Virus record (IMG/VR): IMGVR_UViG_3300045007_000107
Location: 1 to 64,000 of that record
Source of the DNA: a virus
Direction: 5' to 3' (one strand)
DNA: 64,000 nt
Shown: positions 16,796 through 25,223 of the stretch, piece after piece
How the letters are laid out: every line of letters begins with the position of its first letter
How positions within the stretch are numbered: position 1 is the first letter of the stretch
Made by a program: the position numbers and the translations under genes
The notes under the pieces: model-generated
Database searches by the model: none
Seen by the model: the letters and a program-made list of their open reading frames with translations, nothing else
Told to the model about the DNA's origin: nothing

Positions 16796-18130
16796 ATGGC
16801 CGCCGTCAACCTCAAGAAGCCCGCCGCGAAGCCCGCTACCTCGATCAAGAAGCCGGGCGGCAAAGCAGCAGCCGCCAAGAAGCCGGCCGCCGAGAAGGCC
16901 CCCAAGCCCCCGAAGGAAATCAAGCCGTTCGAGCAGGGCCAGATCGTCATCTTCAAGGCGTACGCCCAGGAACTCGCCGAGGGCCAGGAAGCGCTCTTCC
17001 AGCCGGATCAGGAACTCGCCGTCGTCGGCCAGCAGGAAACGGACGGTCAGGTCTACGTCGCCTGCGTCGCGCTCGGCGACTACCACAACTACCTCAAGGA
17101 CCCGGAGAGCGTCGCCGGCCAGGAGGTCGTCCCGCTCGAAATCAAGCGCACGAACCGCGTGGTCGAGCCCGAGTACCACATGGCCTCGATCGGCGAACTC
17201 GTCACCCTCCAAGAGGAAATCCCGGACCCGCTGGAACTCGGCCTCAAGCTGTACGGCAACGCGCAGCAGGCGTTCTTCTATCTCGGCGGCGTCTTCGGCA
17301 AGCTCTGGAAGGAGCGCGACGAGAACGGCACCCTCATCTTCGCGACTTACGGCCGCGACGAGAACATGCCGACCGAGAACGCGGACGGTTCGGCGCTCGC
17401 CGGCCTCACCGAAGAGAACACCTACACCCAGGACAGCGACGGCTTCGCGCTGTTCCTCGCGGACAACTTCCCCGACGTGGGCGGCATCCGTAAGGTCAAG
17501 GAACTCATCGGCATCTACGACACGTTCTCGGTCCTGCCGAACGCCGAGGAAGTCATCGGCCGTCTCGCCGAGGTCGGCTGGTGGAAGGCCGGCATGATCC
17601 GGTCCTACCTCACCGAGGACAATGCCAGCGAGCTGGTCGAAGCGGCGGCGACCCTCACCAAGAAGGAACTCGAAACCCACCTCAAGACCTCGTACACCAC
17701 CGAGGGTTCGGACGGCGGCACCACGACGGCCTCCGGCAAGAACACCCAGCGGGCGGTCATCAAGAAGATCACGTTCACCTACGCGCTCTTCGAAGACCAA
17801 GCCGAGGGCGCCAAGCTGATCCTCAGCCTCGCCAAGAAGTCCACCGGCATCACCGACGACAACGCCCTCTTCGAGCACATCATGCAGGAGTGGGCCGGCG
17901 ATCATCTCGGTGCCGAGGGCGTCGCCAAGGCCGAGCAGGCGGCGGCGAAGGAAACCGCCCGCCTCAAGAAGCAAGGCGTCAAGTTCCCCGAGGGCCACAA
18001 GGAATACCAGCCCCCGGCGCCGAAGGCCGCCAAGGAAGCCAAGGCCGACGCCAAGCCGGCCGCCAAGGCTCCGGTCCGTCCGGCCGCCAAGCCGGCCGCC
18101 AAGCCCGCCGCTGCGGAAGCCGCCGCGTAA
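16796..18130 (+). CDS. Abundant Lys/Ala/Pro-tailed protein, possible nucleoid-type factor
   Basis: A 444-residue protein. Both ends are histone H1-like (KKPAAKPATSIKKPGGK at the start; repeated AKPAAK at the end). The middle includes ASIGELVTLQEEI...LYGNAQQAFFYLGGVFGKLW and a helical region (VKELIGIYDTFSVLPNAEEVI) loosely like DUF3102-type DNA-associated proteins. A consensus promoter, its own terminator and strongly G/C third positions indicate high expression. DNA compaction is inferred, not shown. The start is at the ATG before AAVNLKK. Confidence 0.8.
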   Translation: MAAVNLKKPAAKPATSIKKPGGKAAAAKKPAAEKAPKPPKEIKPFEQGQIVIFKAYAQELAEGQEALFQPDQELAVVGQQETDGQVYVACVALGDYHNYLKDPESVAGQEVVPLEIKRTNRVVEPEYHMASIGELVTLQEEIPDPLELGLKLYGNAQQAFFYLGGVFGKLWKERDENGTLIFATYGRDENMPTENADGSALAGLTEENTYTQDSDGFALFLADNFPDVGGIRKVKELIGIYDTFSVLPNAEEVIGRLAEVGWWKAGMIRSYLTEDNASELVEAAATLTKKELETHLKTSYTTEGSDGGTTTASGKNTQRAVIKKITFTYALFEDQAEGAKLILSLAKKSTGITDDNALFEHIMQEWAGDHLGAEGVAKAEQAAAKETARLKKQGVKFPEGHKEYQPPAPKAAKEAKADAKPAAKAPVRPAAKPAAKPAAAEAAA

Positions 18131-18156
18131 CCGCTTGCAGCCGTCTGCACGACAAG

Positions 18157-18187
18157 AGGCCCCGCCATTCGGCGGGGTCTTTTCTTT
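18157..18187 (+). terminator. Intrinsic terminator
   Basis: GGCCCCGCC pairs with GGCGGGGTC across ATTC, followed by TTTTCTTT. A 14-bp repeat copy (18136) lies just upstream of the stem. Confidence 0.85.
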
Positions 18188-18199
18188 AGGAGCCTCCCC

Positions 18200-18511
18200 A
18201 TGCCTCTGCTGCGCCGTCCCCGCCCGCGCAAGCTTATCCCCTGGATCGCGCCCACGCCCGAAAGCGTCGCGGCAAAGCTCCGATGCGACGACCCCGACAA
18301 CATCTCTGAGGTCCGCTGCCCCATGTGTCTCGGCCGGGGCGCGTGGGATTGGAACAGTAAGGTTCCCTGCCCGACATGTGGTGGCCTACGCAAGGTATCT
18401 CGGCTACAATATGAGCGGTTCGGGAAGACACTCGCGGACCCGGCAAAGGTACGAACCTTGTCGGCACGAGTGGCCTTCCTCGTTAAGGCACGTATACCTG
18501 CGAGACTGTAA
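18200..18511 (+). CDS. Small zinc-binding protein with MPLLRR tag
   Basis: A 103-residue basic protein. RCPMCLGRGAWDW and PCPTCGGLRKV are DnaJ-like zinc pairs. It begins MPLLRRPRPRK, matching the terminal tag. The TAATG overlap couples it to the next regulator-like gene. Confidence 0.75.
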   Translation: MPLLRRPRPRKLIPWIAPTPESVAAKLRCDDPDNISEVRCPMCLGRGAWDWNSKVPCPTCGGLRKVSRLQYERFGKTLADPAKVRTLSARVAFLVKARIPARL

Positions 18512-19122
18512 TGCTGCGTCGGATCGCCCTGCCCTCCCCTCCCCGTGCTGAACTCGTACGCCGAGCGCGTAAGCAAGAACTGTCGCCCGACGACATCGAG
18601 ATCTATCCGAACAAGCGCGTCCATAACTCAACAGACTCGCGCGGCAACAGCGTGTCCCGCGCCTACAACGCTCTCGGCATCACGCAGTCGCAGCGCTTCA
18701 CCCTGTTCAAGTACGCCAAAGCGTTCGTGTACCAGGGCTACAAGACCCGTGCCTACGATCACAAGGCGATGGGCGAACTGTTCGGCGTCAGCCGCGATAC
18801 GATCAACAGTTGGGTCGAGCGGGGACACCTCGGCGCACCGATGGTTCACGTTCACCAGGGCGGGCGCAAGCGGTACCTGTGGCTGTATCACCAAGTGCAG
18901 CCGATGTACATCTTCTACTGTCACGAGCGCAATCGCGGCACGACCAAGACCGGTCTGCGGTTCAGCGCGGAAGGGCTCAAGCGTCTCCACGTCGAGACCG
19001 AGCGCCTGGAAGCTGCCTTCCGACGCGCGGCCGGTTTGCCCCCGAAGACACGCACCATCCGCGACGCCTACCGCGAGGCGGCTGGCCTGTATGGCGTTAT
19101 CTGGTTGAGCGTTGACGTGTAA
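18511..19122 (+). CDS. Putative MerR/excisionase-like DNA-binding protein
   Basis: A 203-residue protein. KAMGELFGVSRDTINSWVERG is a clear helix-turn-helix, followed by GRKRYLWLYHQ as in winged-helix MerR or excisionase proteins. It begins MLRRIALPSPP. It may regulate the replication operon or act in recombination. Confidence 0.75.
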   Translation: MLRRIALPSPPRAELVRRARKQELSPDDIEIYPNKRVHNSTDSRGNSVSRAYNALGITQSQRFTLFKYAKAFVYQGYKTRAYDHKAMGELFGVSRDTINSWVERGHLGAPMVHVHQGGRKRYLWLYHQVQPMYIFYCHERNRGTTKTGLRFSAEGLKRLHVETERLEAAFRRAAGLPPKTRTIRDAYREAAGLYGVIWLSVDV

Positions 19123-19190
19123 TGTAATCTCGGCTATGTCGGATTGTTCGTCGGTGCTATACTATCCGCGCGGCAAACTACGGAGCTACA

Positions 19191-20474
19191 ATGCCCGACA
19201 CCGACGATGACAAACCGACGTTCGAACCGTTGCACCCGGCATTCGTGGGCGAAGCGGACGTGCTCGCCTACTCGGCGCACGCCAAGCGCGACCTAGACGG
19301 CAAGCGGTATCGCGTCAACCTCACCCACAACACCTGCGCCTGCCCGAAGGGTCAAGCCTGGGAGTGGCACAACACGCAGGAGCGGTGGGTTCCCTTCCAA
19401 TACTGCTCGCACAAGCTGCGTGCCATGGCTGAGATTGTCGATCTCAACGAGCGGCCCATGGACATGCTGTGGGCCTACATCAAAGCACTCGCTTCGCGCT
19501 ACAACAAGTACGAGGTCGTCAGCGCCTTCCACAAGGAGCTTCGGCGCGGGGCGGTCGAGCAAGCGGTCTTTTGGGGTTCCGTGCTCATGACGAGCCGGGG
19601 CCAAAAGGGCGTCTACAAGTACCTGCTCAATATCCTCTACGAGGAAACGCGCGACCATACGCTCGGCGCCCACATCCTCGAAAGGTGCATCGACAAGGAC
19701 AAGCAGAGCTACGAGGACTTGTGCCGCTGCATCGCTCTCTTCTGCCGCAGCAAAAAGAAATGGGAGCTTCCGCACCGCATCACCTATCTCGAAGGCGAGA
19801 TGCGCGGCTACGCCAAGCTTGTCAATGAGTTTGGTCGCGACGTTGCCAAGGGCGGCGACATCGTCTCGGAACGCTTCCGTAACAAGCTCGACGCGTCGAT
19901 GTTCAAGGGTATGGCGGACGGTGACCTCACCCTCTTCCAGTACGGCCTCAAGGGTCTGCAAAAGTCCAAGACGGCCAACATCGACAAGCTGCGTGCAGAC
20001 ATCTGCAACCGGCTGCTCATCCAGGCACGCAAGAGCGATCCACAAATCGGCATCGCGATGGAGGCGTTTCTCGCAAGGCGCGCGTCCCACGGTTTCGGTC
20101 TCGGCTACCACGAGCTAAACGCCCTCGGGGATCTTCTCACGGGCGAACCCTATGCGCCGGGCTGCACGACTGCGGAAGCGATACAGCGGGCCTATACGGA
20201 CCCCGCCCCGCCCCTACGTCTCGGGGTTACGCCGGTTATTCCGGTATACGCCCAGGACAATCACACTTGGGCCGGCAAAGCCCTCATTCGCCGGTACCCT
20301 ACGGAATGGCTCCCCAAGGCCGATCAGCAGCATTTCGACCTGCGGCTTTGCGGTGCCTACATCGGTGTCGTTTGGCGACACCTCGCACAAAAGCAGTTCG
20401 AGGACATCACCTGCGAGTGGCGTTCCCCGGATTGGCCTAAATGGGCTCTCGTCGTTCAGCAACTCTGGTATTGA
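19191..20474 (+). CDS. SWIM-type zinc finger fused to clamp-loader/MgsA-like helical domain
   Basis: A 427-residue protein. RVNLTHNTCACPKGQ...QYCSHKLRAM forms a SWIM-like CxC...CxH site (about 45-80). The next part (AFHKELRRGAVEQAVFWGSVLM) resembles the C-terminal helical domain of MgsA/RarA or clamp-loader subunits. The ATPase itself is absent. ACGGAGCTACA precedes the ATG, and a TATACT lies upstream. It is likely an accessory to DNA replication or repair. Confidence 0.7.
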   Translation: MPDTDDDKPTFEPLHPAFVGEADVLAYSAHAKRDLDGKRYRVNLTHNTCACPKGQAWEWHNTQERWVPFQYCSHKLRAMAEIVDLNERPMDMLWAYIKALASRYNKYEVVSAFHKELRRGAVEQAVFWGSVLMTSRGQKGVYKYLLNILYEETRDHTLGAHILERCIDKDKQSYEDLCRCIALFCRSKKKWELPHRITYLEGEMRGYAKLVNEFGRDVAKGGDIVSERFRNKLDASMFKGMADGDLTLFQYGLKGLQKSKTANIDKLRADICNRLLIQARKSDPQIGIAMEAFLARRASHGFGLGYHELNALGDLLTGEPYAPGCTTAEAIQRAYTDPAPPLRLGVTPVIPVYAQDNHTWAGKALIRRYPTEWLPKADQQHFDLRLCGAYIGVVWRHLAQKQFEDITCEWRSPDWPKWALVVQQLWY

Positions 20475-20476
20475 TC

Positions 20477-20872
20477 ATGGCCGCACCCTCTCGGATCTAC
20501 TATGACCAGCAGCTTCGGCGCAATGCCGACGAACACATCGAGGTGCCCTTCGCTCATATAGCGACAGGCAACATCTCACAGGACGACCAAGCTGCGATCC
20601 CGAAGCTCGTGGACCCTTATGGTCTGCTCGCCGTAGGGGACGGGTACGTCAGCATCACCGATGGTCTTTGCAGCCGTCTGCACGCGAAACGGTGGGCTCG
20701 TCAATTCGGGTTTCTCATCGTCTCACGCGGGCGCGGGCAATACCGGGCACGGATCAACGGGCACTCATACGTTTACGCCCCCACGGAGCGCGAAGCGGCC
20801 CTTTTAGCCGGTTTGCAAGTCCTGCGGGAAGCCAGCATCGCCGTTCTTAACCAAGCGGGAACCATGCACTAA
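20477..20872 (+). CDS. Hypothetical protein
   Basis: A 131-residue product. A central 14-bp repeat is read in an unusual frame (LCSRLHAK). No known motif. An upstream in-frame start overlaps the previous gene; ATG 20477 directly follows its stop. Confidence 0.7.
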   Translation: MAAPSRIYYDQQLRRNADEHIEVPFAHIATGNISQDDQAAIPKLVDPYGLLAVGDGYVSITDGLCSRLHAKRWARQFGFLIVSRGRGQYRARINGHSYVYAPTEREAALLAGLQVLREASIAVLNQAGTMH

Positions 20873-20887
20873 ACACGGAGCGAGGAA

Positions 20888-21298
20888 ATGCCGATAACAT
20901 CAAGGTTCAACGGCAATGGCGTAGCGGACGTGCGGGGCCGCTACCTCTTGCCGGGACCGATCTATGGGTTATTCGACAAGGCGCCGCCCATAGGTAACGT
21001 GTACACGCGTCGCGATTGGCGGCTAGAGTACGCCCGGTCCTACTACCGGCGCCAGGAGCTAGACGATCTTTGGTATTGGGTGCTCCCCGCCTTTACCAAC
21101 TACTACAGTGACCCACGAACGCGCGTTATCGTGATCGGCCACATTCTGCTCTGTGGCCTATCGGAGGAAACCCCCCTGGAAGTGGCGCGCTCGCGCCGTC
21201 TCTTCTCAGCCTCCCCCGAAGAACGCGTTAACCGTTACCACGAACTCCACAGGGTCATGTCCCGATGCCCGTCAGGCTCATCCGCCGTATCGGCGTAA
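20888..21298 (+). CDS. Hypothetical protein
   Basis: A 136-residue basic protein with many aromatics (DLWYWVLPAFTNYY) and a short hydrophobic stretch (RVIVIGHILLCGL). GGAGCGAGGAA precedes the ATG. Overlaps the next gene by 34 bases. Unknown function. Confidence 0.7.
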   Translation: MPITSRFNGNGVADVRGRYLLPGPIYGLFDKAPPIGNVYTRRDWRLEYARSYYRRQELDDLWYWVLPAFTNYYSDPRTRVIVIGHILLCGLSEETPLEVARSRRLFSASPEERVNRYHELHRVMSRCPSGSSAVSA

Positions 21299-21888
21299 TC
21301 CAGCCCACCCCTCCCCAAGAACAGGAGCCGGCAGTCCCCGCTGCCGCTCCCCCTCCTCCCGTACTGGCTGGCGTTGGAACGCTCGGGCACGCCTTTCAGT
21401 CTCTCGGCGAAGCCGCCGCTCGCCTGATGGTTTCACCCGAGTTTCGTCGTCTAGCTTTCGCCTCGGCGTATGGTATGTCGAGCCTTCGTGCCAATCAGAT
21501 GGTGCAGAGGGCGGCCCCCGTTTTGCCGGACTCTTTACGTCCATACGTTGATCTTGAAGCTTCTTCATTTAGCCTCGACTCCCTCGTCCATGTAGGGATC
21601 GACTATGCCGGGGTCGAAGCCCGTGCGATGTTCTTCGATGAGATCACCCCGCGAGGACTGTTCTATCGTTCGCCACCTCCACCGCGCAGGGACGCTCGAC
21701 TAGAGGCCAAGCTGGCAGAGGTTCCGGTTCGTTGCACCAGCGGGCTCGATGATGACGTGTTTCGGTTCAAGCCTGTCGTCCTGCCGGAACAGAAAGTGAG
21801 CGATGCCGTTGAGCGCGTGGCACACCGCGAGCGAGCCCGCATCATGCGAGTAGGCGCCGATGCGTTACCGTTCCAGCGGCTCAGGTAG
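21265..21888 (+). CDS. Hypothetical protein with RLIRRIG tag
   Basis: A 207-residue product. MPVRLIRRIGVIQP is the first clear RRIG-type N-terminal tag on the plus strand, followed by a Pro/Ala linker. The rest is mixed helix and strand without known motif. It ends the first long operon. Confidence 0.75.
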   Translation: MPVRLIRRIGVIQPTPPQEQEPAVPAAAPPPPVLAGVGTLGHAFQSLGEAAARLMVSPEFRRLAFASAYGMSSLRANQMVQRAAPVLPDSLRPYVDLEASSFSLDSLVHVGIDYAGVEARAMFFDEITPRGLFYRSPPPPRRDARLEAKLAEVPVRCTSGLDDDVFRFKPVVLPEQKVSDAVERVAHRERARIMRVGADALPFQRLR

Positions 21889-22120
21889 AAGGCGAATAGT
21901 AAATGGAAAACTGGCGCTTACAGTTGGAATAGTAAATGGATTAGGCCCTGGGTAGGTGGGGTAAGAGCCTCGCGTAGACCCTGTACGTGTACAACTGGAA
22001 TGGGTGTTCTGTTCCGGTGTATGGGAGTCCTTGGAGTAAGACTGACGTAATCAGCTTGTGCCGTAGCAGGGTTTACGATTTACTCGATAACGGGCCGTGC
22101 GGGCCTAGCGGAGCTTTGCA
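21889..22120 (+). promoter_or_regulatory. Non-coding leader with AATAGTAAATGG repeats and hairpin
   Basis: No gene fits. Two exact AATAGTAAATGG words (21895 and 21928) resemble those at 37.8 and 39.6 kb. A hairpin with GGCC arms around a GTGCG top (22092-22106) precedes AGCGGAGC, the next ribosome binding site. Confidence 0.5.
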
Positions 22121-22378
22121 ATGTCTGTTACCATCACTCGTGCGAACGTCAACGAACTGCTCGACAAGCGTGTCATCGAAGTGGCGATGCGGTCGGGCAA
22201 ATGGTGGGAGATCCGGCGTAACGGGAAAACCAAAACGTGGAAGAAGGATGCCTCGCGCATCTGCATCCCGTTCAAGTACGGGTTCCGGGGGTGTTCTCAG
22301 ATCACGGAGACGGACTTCCGCGAGGACGGGACGCTCGACCCGACGCAGTACAGGGTCCGAGAGAGCTACAAGGGCTAG
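22121..22378 (+). CDS. Small basic hypothetical protein
   Basis: An 85-residue protein rich in Lys, Arg and Trp (SGKWWEIRRNGKTKTWKKD), perhaps nucleic-acid binding. It has a GGAGC site and its own terminator downstream. Unknown family. Confidence 0.7.
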   Translation: MSVTITRANVNELLDKRVIEVAMRSGKWWEIRRNGKTKTWKKDASRICIPFKYGFRGCSQITETDFREDGTLDPTQYRVRESYKG

Positions 22379-22385
22379 GACTAAG

Positions 22386-22414
22386 GGGCGGGCCAGTAAC
22401 CCGCCCTTCTTCTT
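22386..22414 (+). terminator. Intrinsic terminator
   Basis: GGGCGGG pairs with CCCGCCC, followed by TTCTTCTT. A 14-bp repeat copy in reverse orientation starts at its end (22414). Confidence 0.8.
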
Positions 22415-22442
22415 GCAGACGGCTGCACGCGGGGTTACGATA

Positions 22443-22691
22443 ATGGCAGCAGACCATAGCACGCACACGGTGCTGTTCGAAGACGGCGGTAAGATCGTAT
22501 TCATTCCGCGCGGTAAGTACGTTCACATGGAAGTGACGGACAAGACCGGCAAAACCATCCTCGTACGTGCAAGTGAGAAAGAGGCGCGCAGATGCGTAAC
22601 CCCGATCAAAAAGACAGCGTTCGCGGTGGAAACGAACAAGCACCGATTGGCAAGGGAGTCAATCTCGCCAATCTCCGACCGATCGAGTTAG
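22443..22691 (+). CDS. Hypothetical protein
   Basis: An 82-residue product beginning MAADHSTHTVLFEDGG. The first 50 residues look like a small beta sheet. The last third overlaps the next gene by 100 bases, so the C-terminus may be less constrained. Unknown function. Confidence 0.6.
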   Translation: MAADHSTHTVLFEDGGKIVFIPRGKYVHMEVTDKTGKTILVRASEKEARRCVTPIKKTAFAVETNKHRLARESISPISDRSS

Positions 22692-23179
22692 GGGTCGCGG
22701 TCAACCTCTGCCTGTTCACGATGAAGGACCTCCCCACCTTCACGCAGAGCGAGGGCGGCAAAAAGATCCAGGGACTTTACGCGGGTCTCGCGCGCGAACT
22801 GTTGCAAGGCTATACCAACCCGGCCTCAGCCCGCCTTGTGCGTGACCGGATCGCGACGGAGTGCAAGCATCTGCTCACCCTCGTCTCGCCCGAGGAGTAC
22901 AACCCCACCCAGCGGTTCAACATCACCGCCAAGTTCTTCGATGATGCGGCCAAGGCCCTCGGCTGGCACGACAGCTTCTCGCGGTCTGTGCGCGCGGTGC
23001 TATTGGTTAATCGCACCTTTACGCAGGAGCAAAAATCGGTCTTGCAACTTGCAGGGTCGCCCAATATAAACGACCTAGCCATCGACGCGGGCGCGGTAAC
23101 GCTCATGGTTGGGGCCAAGGCACGCGGGTTGTTTTCGTCGGTTGACAAGCTCCCCGTTTTGTCTCAGGCTTCTCGTTAG
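22592..23179 (+). CDS. Hypothetical protein
   Basis: A 195-residue soluble helical protein with no known motif. GAGGCGCGC precedes the ATG. The long overlap with the upstream gene leaves the start uncertain; a later Met (FTMKDLPTF, about residue 44) is an alternative. Confidence 0.7.
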   Translation: MRNPDQKDSVRGGNEQAPIGKGVNLANLRPIELGVAVNLCLFTMKDLPTFTQSEGGKKIQGLYAGLARELLQGYTNPASARLVRDRIATECKHLLTLVSPEEYNPTQRFNITAKFFDDAAKALGWHDSFSRSVRAVLLVNRTFTQEQKSVLQLAGSPNINDLAIDAGAVTLMVGAKARGLFSSVDKLPVLSQASR

Positions 23180-23737
23180 GAATTCGGTTTGCGGTGGCTG
23201 GTTTGCTCCGATTACCAGTCATCGCCGCCGGGGGTAGCGAAGGTGGGGACCGCACTCCCTTCCCGTCGCCAAGACCCCCGGCGCAACTATCCCTAGGTTG
23301 GTCGGAGCCTAGGGTGACCCGGCCGGCATCCCGCCGGTCAACGCGAGGGTAGTCGTCAATGAACATTCTGCGGAATGTTAATCCACCGTTCTTCTGACGA
23401 TCAGGGCCTATGCGGCGGCCCCTAGGGGTTGCCTAGATACTGGATAGGAAGAGGCGACAGTCGTTAGACGACGGCCCATCTCATAGCTAGAGAGGCGCAC
23501 TAGCCCGCCTACCGGGAACGGCACGAGGCATTGACGGTGATACAACCCGAGCCTATGACTGCCCCCGACAATAGGATAGCTTCTGGCCCGGAGGAAGTTA
23601 CGTCTGTATGTGCTGAACCTTAGCAGAGTTATCCTTTGCGGTTCGTCGTTGAGCGGTTCGGCTAACACCCTGCGGAGAGTGGGCTCCGGCAAGACTGTAA
23701 CTTCCTCCCCCGCCGGCCTCTAGGCCGGTTTTATTTT
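23180..23737 (+). ncRNA. Candidate large structured non-coding RNA
   Basis: A roughly 550-nt stretch without a credible gene, dense in strong inverted repeats. A long stem CGCCGGGGGT with ACCCCCGGCG encloses an inner hairpin. Others are CCCTAGG/CCTAGGG, AACATTC/GAATGTT (TGCG loop) and CGGAG/CTCCG. An 11-bp distant helix pairs GAGGAAGTTAC (23592) with GTAACTTCCTC (23697) around a multibranch region. It ends at an intrinsic terminator. Size and setting recall the large phage RNAs ROOL and GOLLD, but I cannot assign a family. No clear promoter is visible. Confidence 0.5.
23712..23737 (+). terminator. Intrinsic terminator
   Basis: GCCGGCC pairs with GGCCGG around TCTA, followed by TTTTATTTT. It ends the candidate large RNA. 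Confidence 0.85.
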
Positions 23738-23740
23738 GCC

Positions 23741-23768
23741 TTGCATTACAAAGAAACTCGTATATAAT
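23741..23768 (+). promoter_or_regulatory. Sigma-70-like promoter
   Basis: TTGCAT, a 16-bp spacer and perfect TATAAT. A 14-bp repeat copy (23776) begins at about the expected transcript start. Confidence 0.7.
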
Positions 23769-23802
23769 ACCCTCTTGCAGCCGTCTGCACGGGGTACCTC
23801 TA

Positions 23803-23874
23803 ATGAAGAATTTTGTCGCCTTTGTCTTCTGGTCTATGATCGCGGTTACTGCGGTAATACTGGTGTTCTCATGA
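23803..23874 (+). CDS. 23-residue membrane peptide
   Basis: MKNFVAFVFWSMIAVTAVILVFS is a single predicted transmembrane helix with a Lys near the N-terminus. It follows a strong promoter and its stop overlaps the next start (ATGA). Small toxic or inhibitor membrane peptides look like this. No family is assignable. Confidence 0.55.
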   Translation: MKNFVAFVFWSMIAVTAVILVFS

Positions 23875-24401
23875 GACGACTGATACGCACACCCGGCCAG
23901 CGCCTCCCGCCTGACAAGCGGGCGGAACGCAAGGCAAGCATCCTAGGAGATCGCCCCACCGAACCCCCGCAGTACATGGCGGATGTTCGGTGGGGCGAAG
24001 CCGTTGCGGAGGTCGGTCAGGTCAACACCGGCTGCATGTCCAACGGCCTGCATTATGTAGTGCTCAACGATGCGTTGCTTCGCAAGTTCCACCTGTCGAA
24101 GCCCTCGCAGTGCCAACTCATGCTGATGGTACAAGGCGCCGGTCTACACGCCTGCGAGAACACGCAAGAGATGGTTCACCGGTTCACGGTGTTCAACGAC
24201 AGTCGGCACCACCAGCGCGACGGCTACCTCTGGTACCCCGACATGATCGACATGCCGGCGGCCATCGGCGGCGAGATAGGCAGTCGCTATACCGCCGTCG
24301 CATCCGTAAGGTATGAACGATGCTCGTTCACTCCATGGGGCGAGCGGGTATATTTCCAGCCACGCCACGGCGTCATCTATCTAGGGTATGCCTACCGATG
24401 A
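23871..24401 (+). CDS. Hypothetical protein with MRRLIR tag
   Basis: A 176-residue protein starting MRRLIRTPGQRLPPDKR, a variant of the RRIG-type tag. The rest is a mixed beta protein with several His and Cys but no recognised fold. It overlaps the next gene by four bases. Confidence 0.75.
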   Translation: MRRLIRTPGQRLPPDKRAERKASILGDRPTEPPQYMADVRWGEAVAEVGQVNTGCMSNGLHYVVLNDALLRKFHLSKPSQCQLMLMVQGAGLHACENTQEMVHRFTVFNDSRHHQRDGYLWYPDMIDMPAAIGGEIGSRYTAVASVRYERCSFTPWGERVYFQPRHGVIYLGYAYR

Positions 24402-24829
24402 GACGGATGATCAAGCGCATAGGTACGGAAGCGGTTAGCTACGACACGGCGGTCTATGAGTGCCGTGTCTGTGGCGACACCCGCACGATGCTTGGCCTGT
24501 CAAAGGACGCGGTGCATCTCAAGACGCCCCGCTGCGACGGCCTGCCTATGGAGCAAGTCGCGTACAACGCGGACAAGCCGGCCGAACGAGTTCCGCTAGA
24601 GTATAAGCAGAGGCTCGCCTCGGGTACACGGCTCTGGTGCTTGATCCACCGCGAAAAGGGCGACCCGACGAAGCATGATCACGCCGGGCGTAGCCCCAAG
24701 CTCGCTGACAAGGGGTACAAGTATAAGCCTAGCCCCCACGTCGCGGGTAACGAGGACTTCGAGGATCTCTACCTGATGTATGTGGCGGCCAACCCCGGCA
24801 CCGAGCAAGAAGACAAGGAAGCCCCATGA
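24398..24829 (+). CDS. Putative zinc-binding protein with MRRMIKRIG tag
   Basis: A 143-residue protein beginning MRRMIKRIGTEA. CRVCGDTRTMLGLSKDAVHLKTPRC and a later C-x-x-H (WCLIH) could form a zinc site. It ends in an acidic tail and overlaps the next gene (ATGA). Confidence 0.75.
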   Translation: MRRMIKRIGTEAVSYDTAVYECRVCGDTRTMLGLSKDAVHLKTPRCDGLPMEQVAYNADKPAERVPLEYKQRLASGTRLWCLIHREKGDPTKHDHAGRSPKLADKGYKYKPSPHVAGNEDFEDLYLMYVAANPGTEQEDKEAP

Positions 24830-25161
24830 GCCAGATCGACATCAAGACCCTCGCCGAGTTCAAGCGGTTCCTCGCCCTCCCCGGCGCGACAGTGCAGATC
24901 GTGCAGCACGACAGTATGCTGCCTATCAATAGGGACGATCCCGAGGCTGTCGCCAAGCGCGAGGCGTTCTTGAAACCTCGTACCGTGGCAAAGGTGCGGA
25001 GCAACACTGTGCAGTTCATCAACGGGTCGTGGCTCCGCCACAAGGCGGCCAGCCATTACCGGTTTCACGGCAACCGGGTGACGATCGATCTCAAGGAAGA
25101 TGGGTCGTTTAGCAAGGTCATGGTCTATGAATGCAGCATCATGGAAGGCGCAAATAACTAG
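24826..25161 (+). CDS. Hypothetical protein
   Basis: A 111-residue protein. The region TLAEFKRFLALPGATVQIVQHDS...KVRSNTVQFI recurs in phage proteins of unknown role. It is coupled to the upstream gene by ATGA. Confidence 0.72.
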   Translation: MSQIDIKTLAEFKRFLALPGATVQIVQHDSMLPINRDDPEAVAKREAFLKPRTVAKVRSNTVQFINGSWLRHKAASHYRFHGNRVTIDLKEDGSFSKVMVYECSIMEGANN

Positions 25162-25193
25162 CCTTGCAGACGGCTGCACGCTATCGTCGCTCT

Positions 25194-25212
25194 CGGACCC
25201 GTGCGGGGTCCG
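25194..25212 (+). promoter_or_regulatory. Leader hairpin with CGTGCG top
   Basis: CGGACCC pairs with GGGTCCG around GTGCG, next to the ribosome binding site GGGAGC of the 25224 gene. One of nine such leaders in the window. Confidence 0.6.
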
Positions 25213-25223
25213 GGAGCTTTTTA

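Noticed and set aside
22413-22441. Promoter from repeat (TTGCAG-17-TACGAT)
   Set aside because: The expected transcript would begin after or at the 22443 start codon, so it cannot drive that gene in a normal way.
23408-23692. Minus-strand open frame of 94 residues in the structured region
   Set aside because: The region is explained better by paired stems; no ribosome site or promoter on the minus strand was seen.
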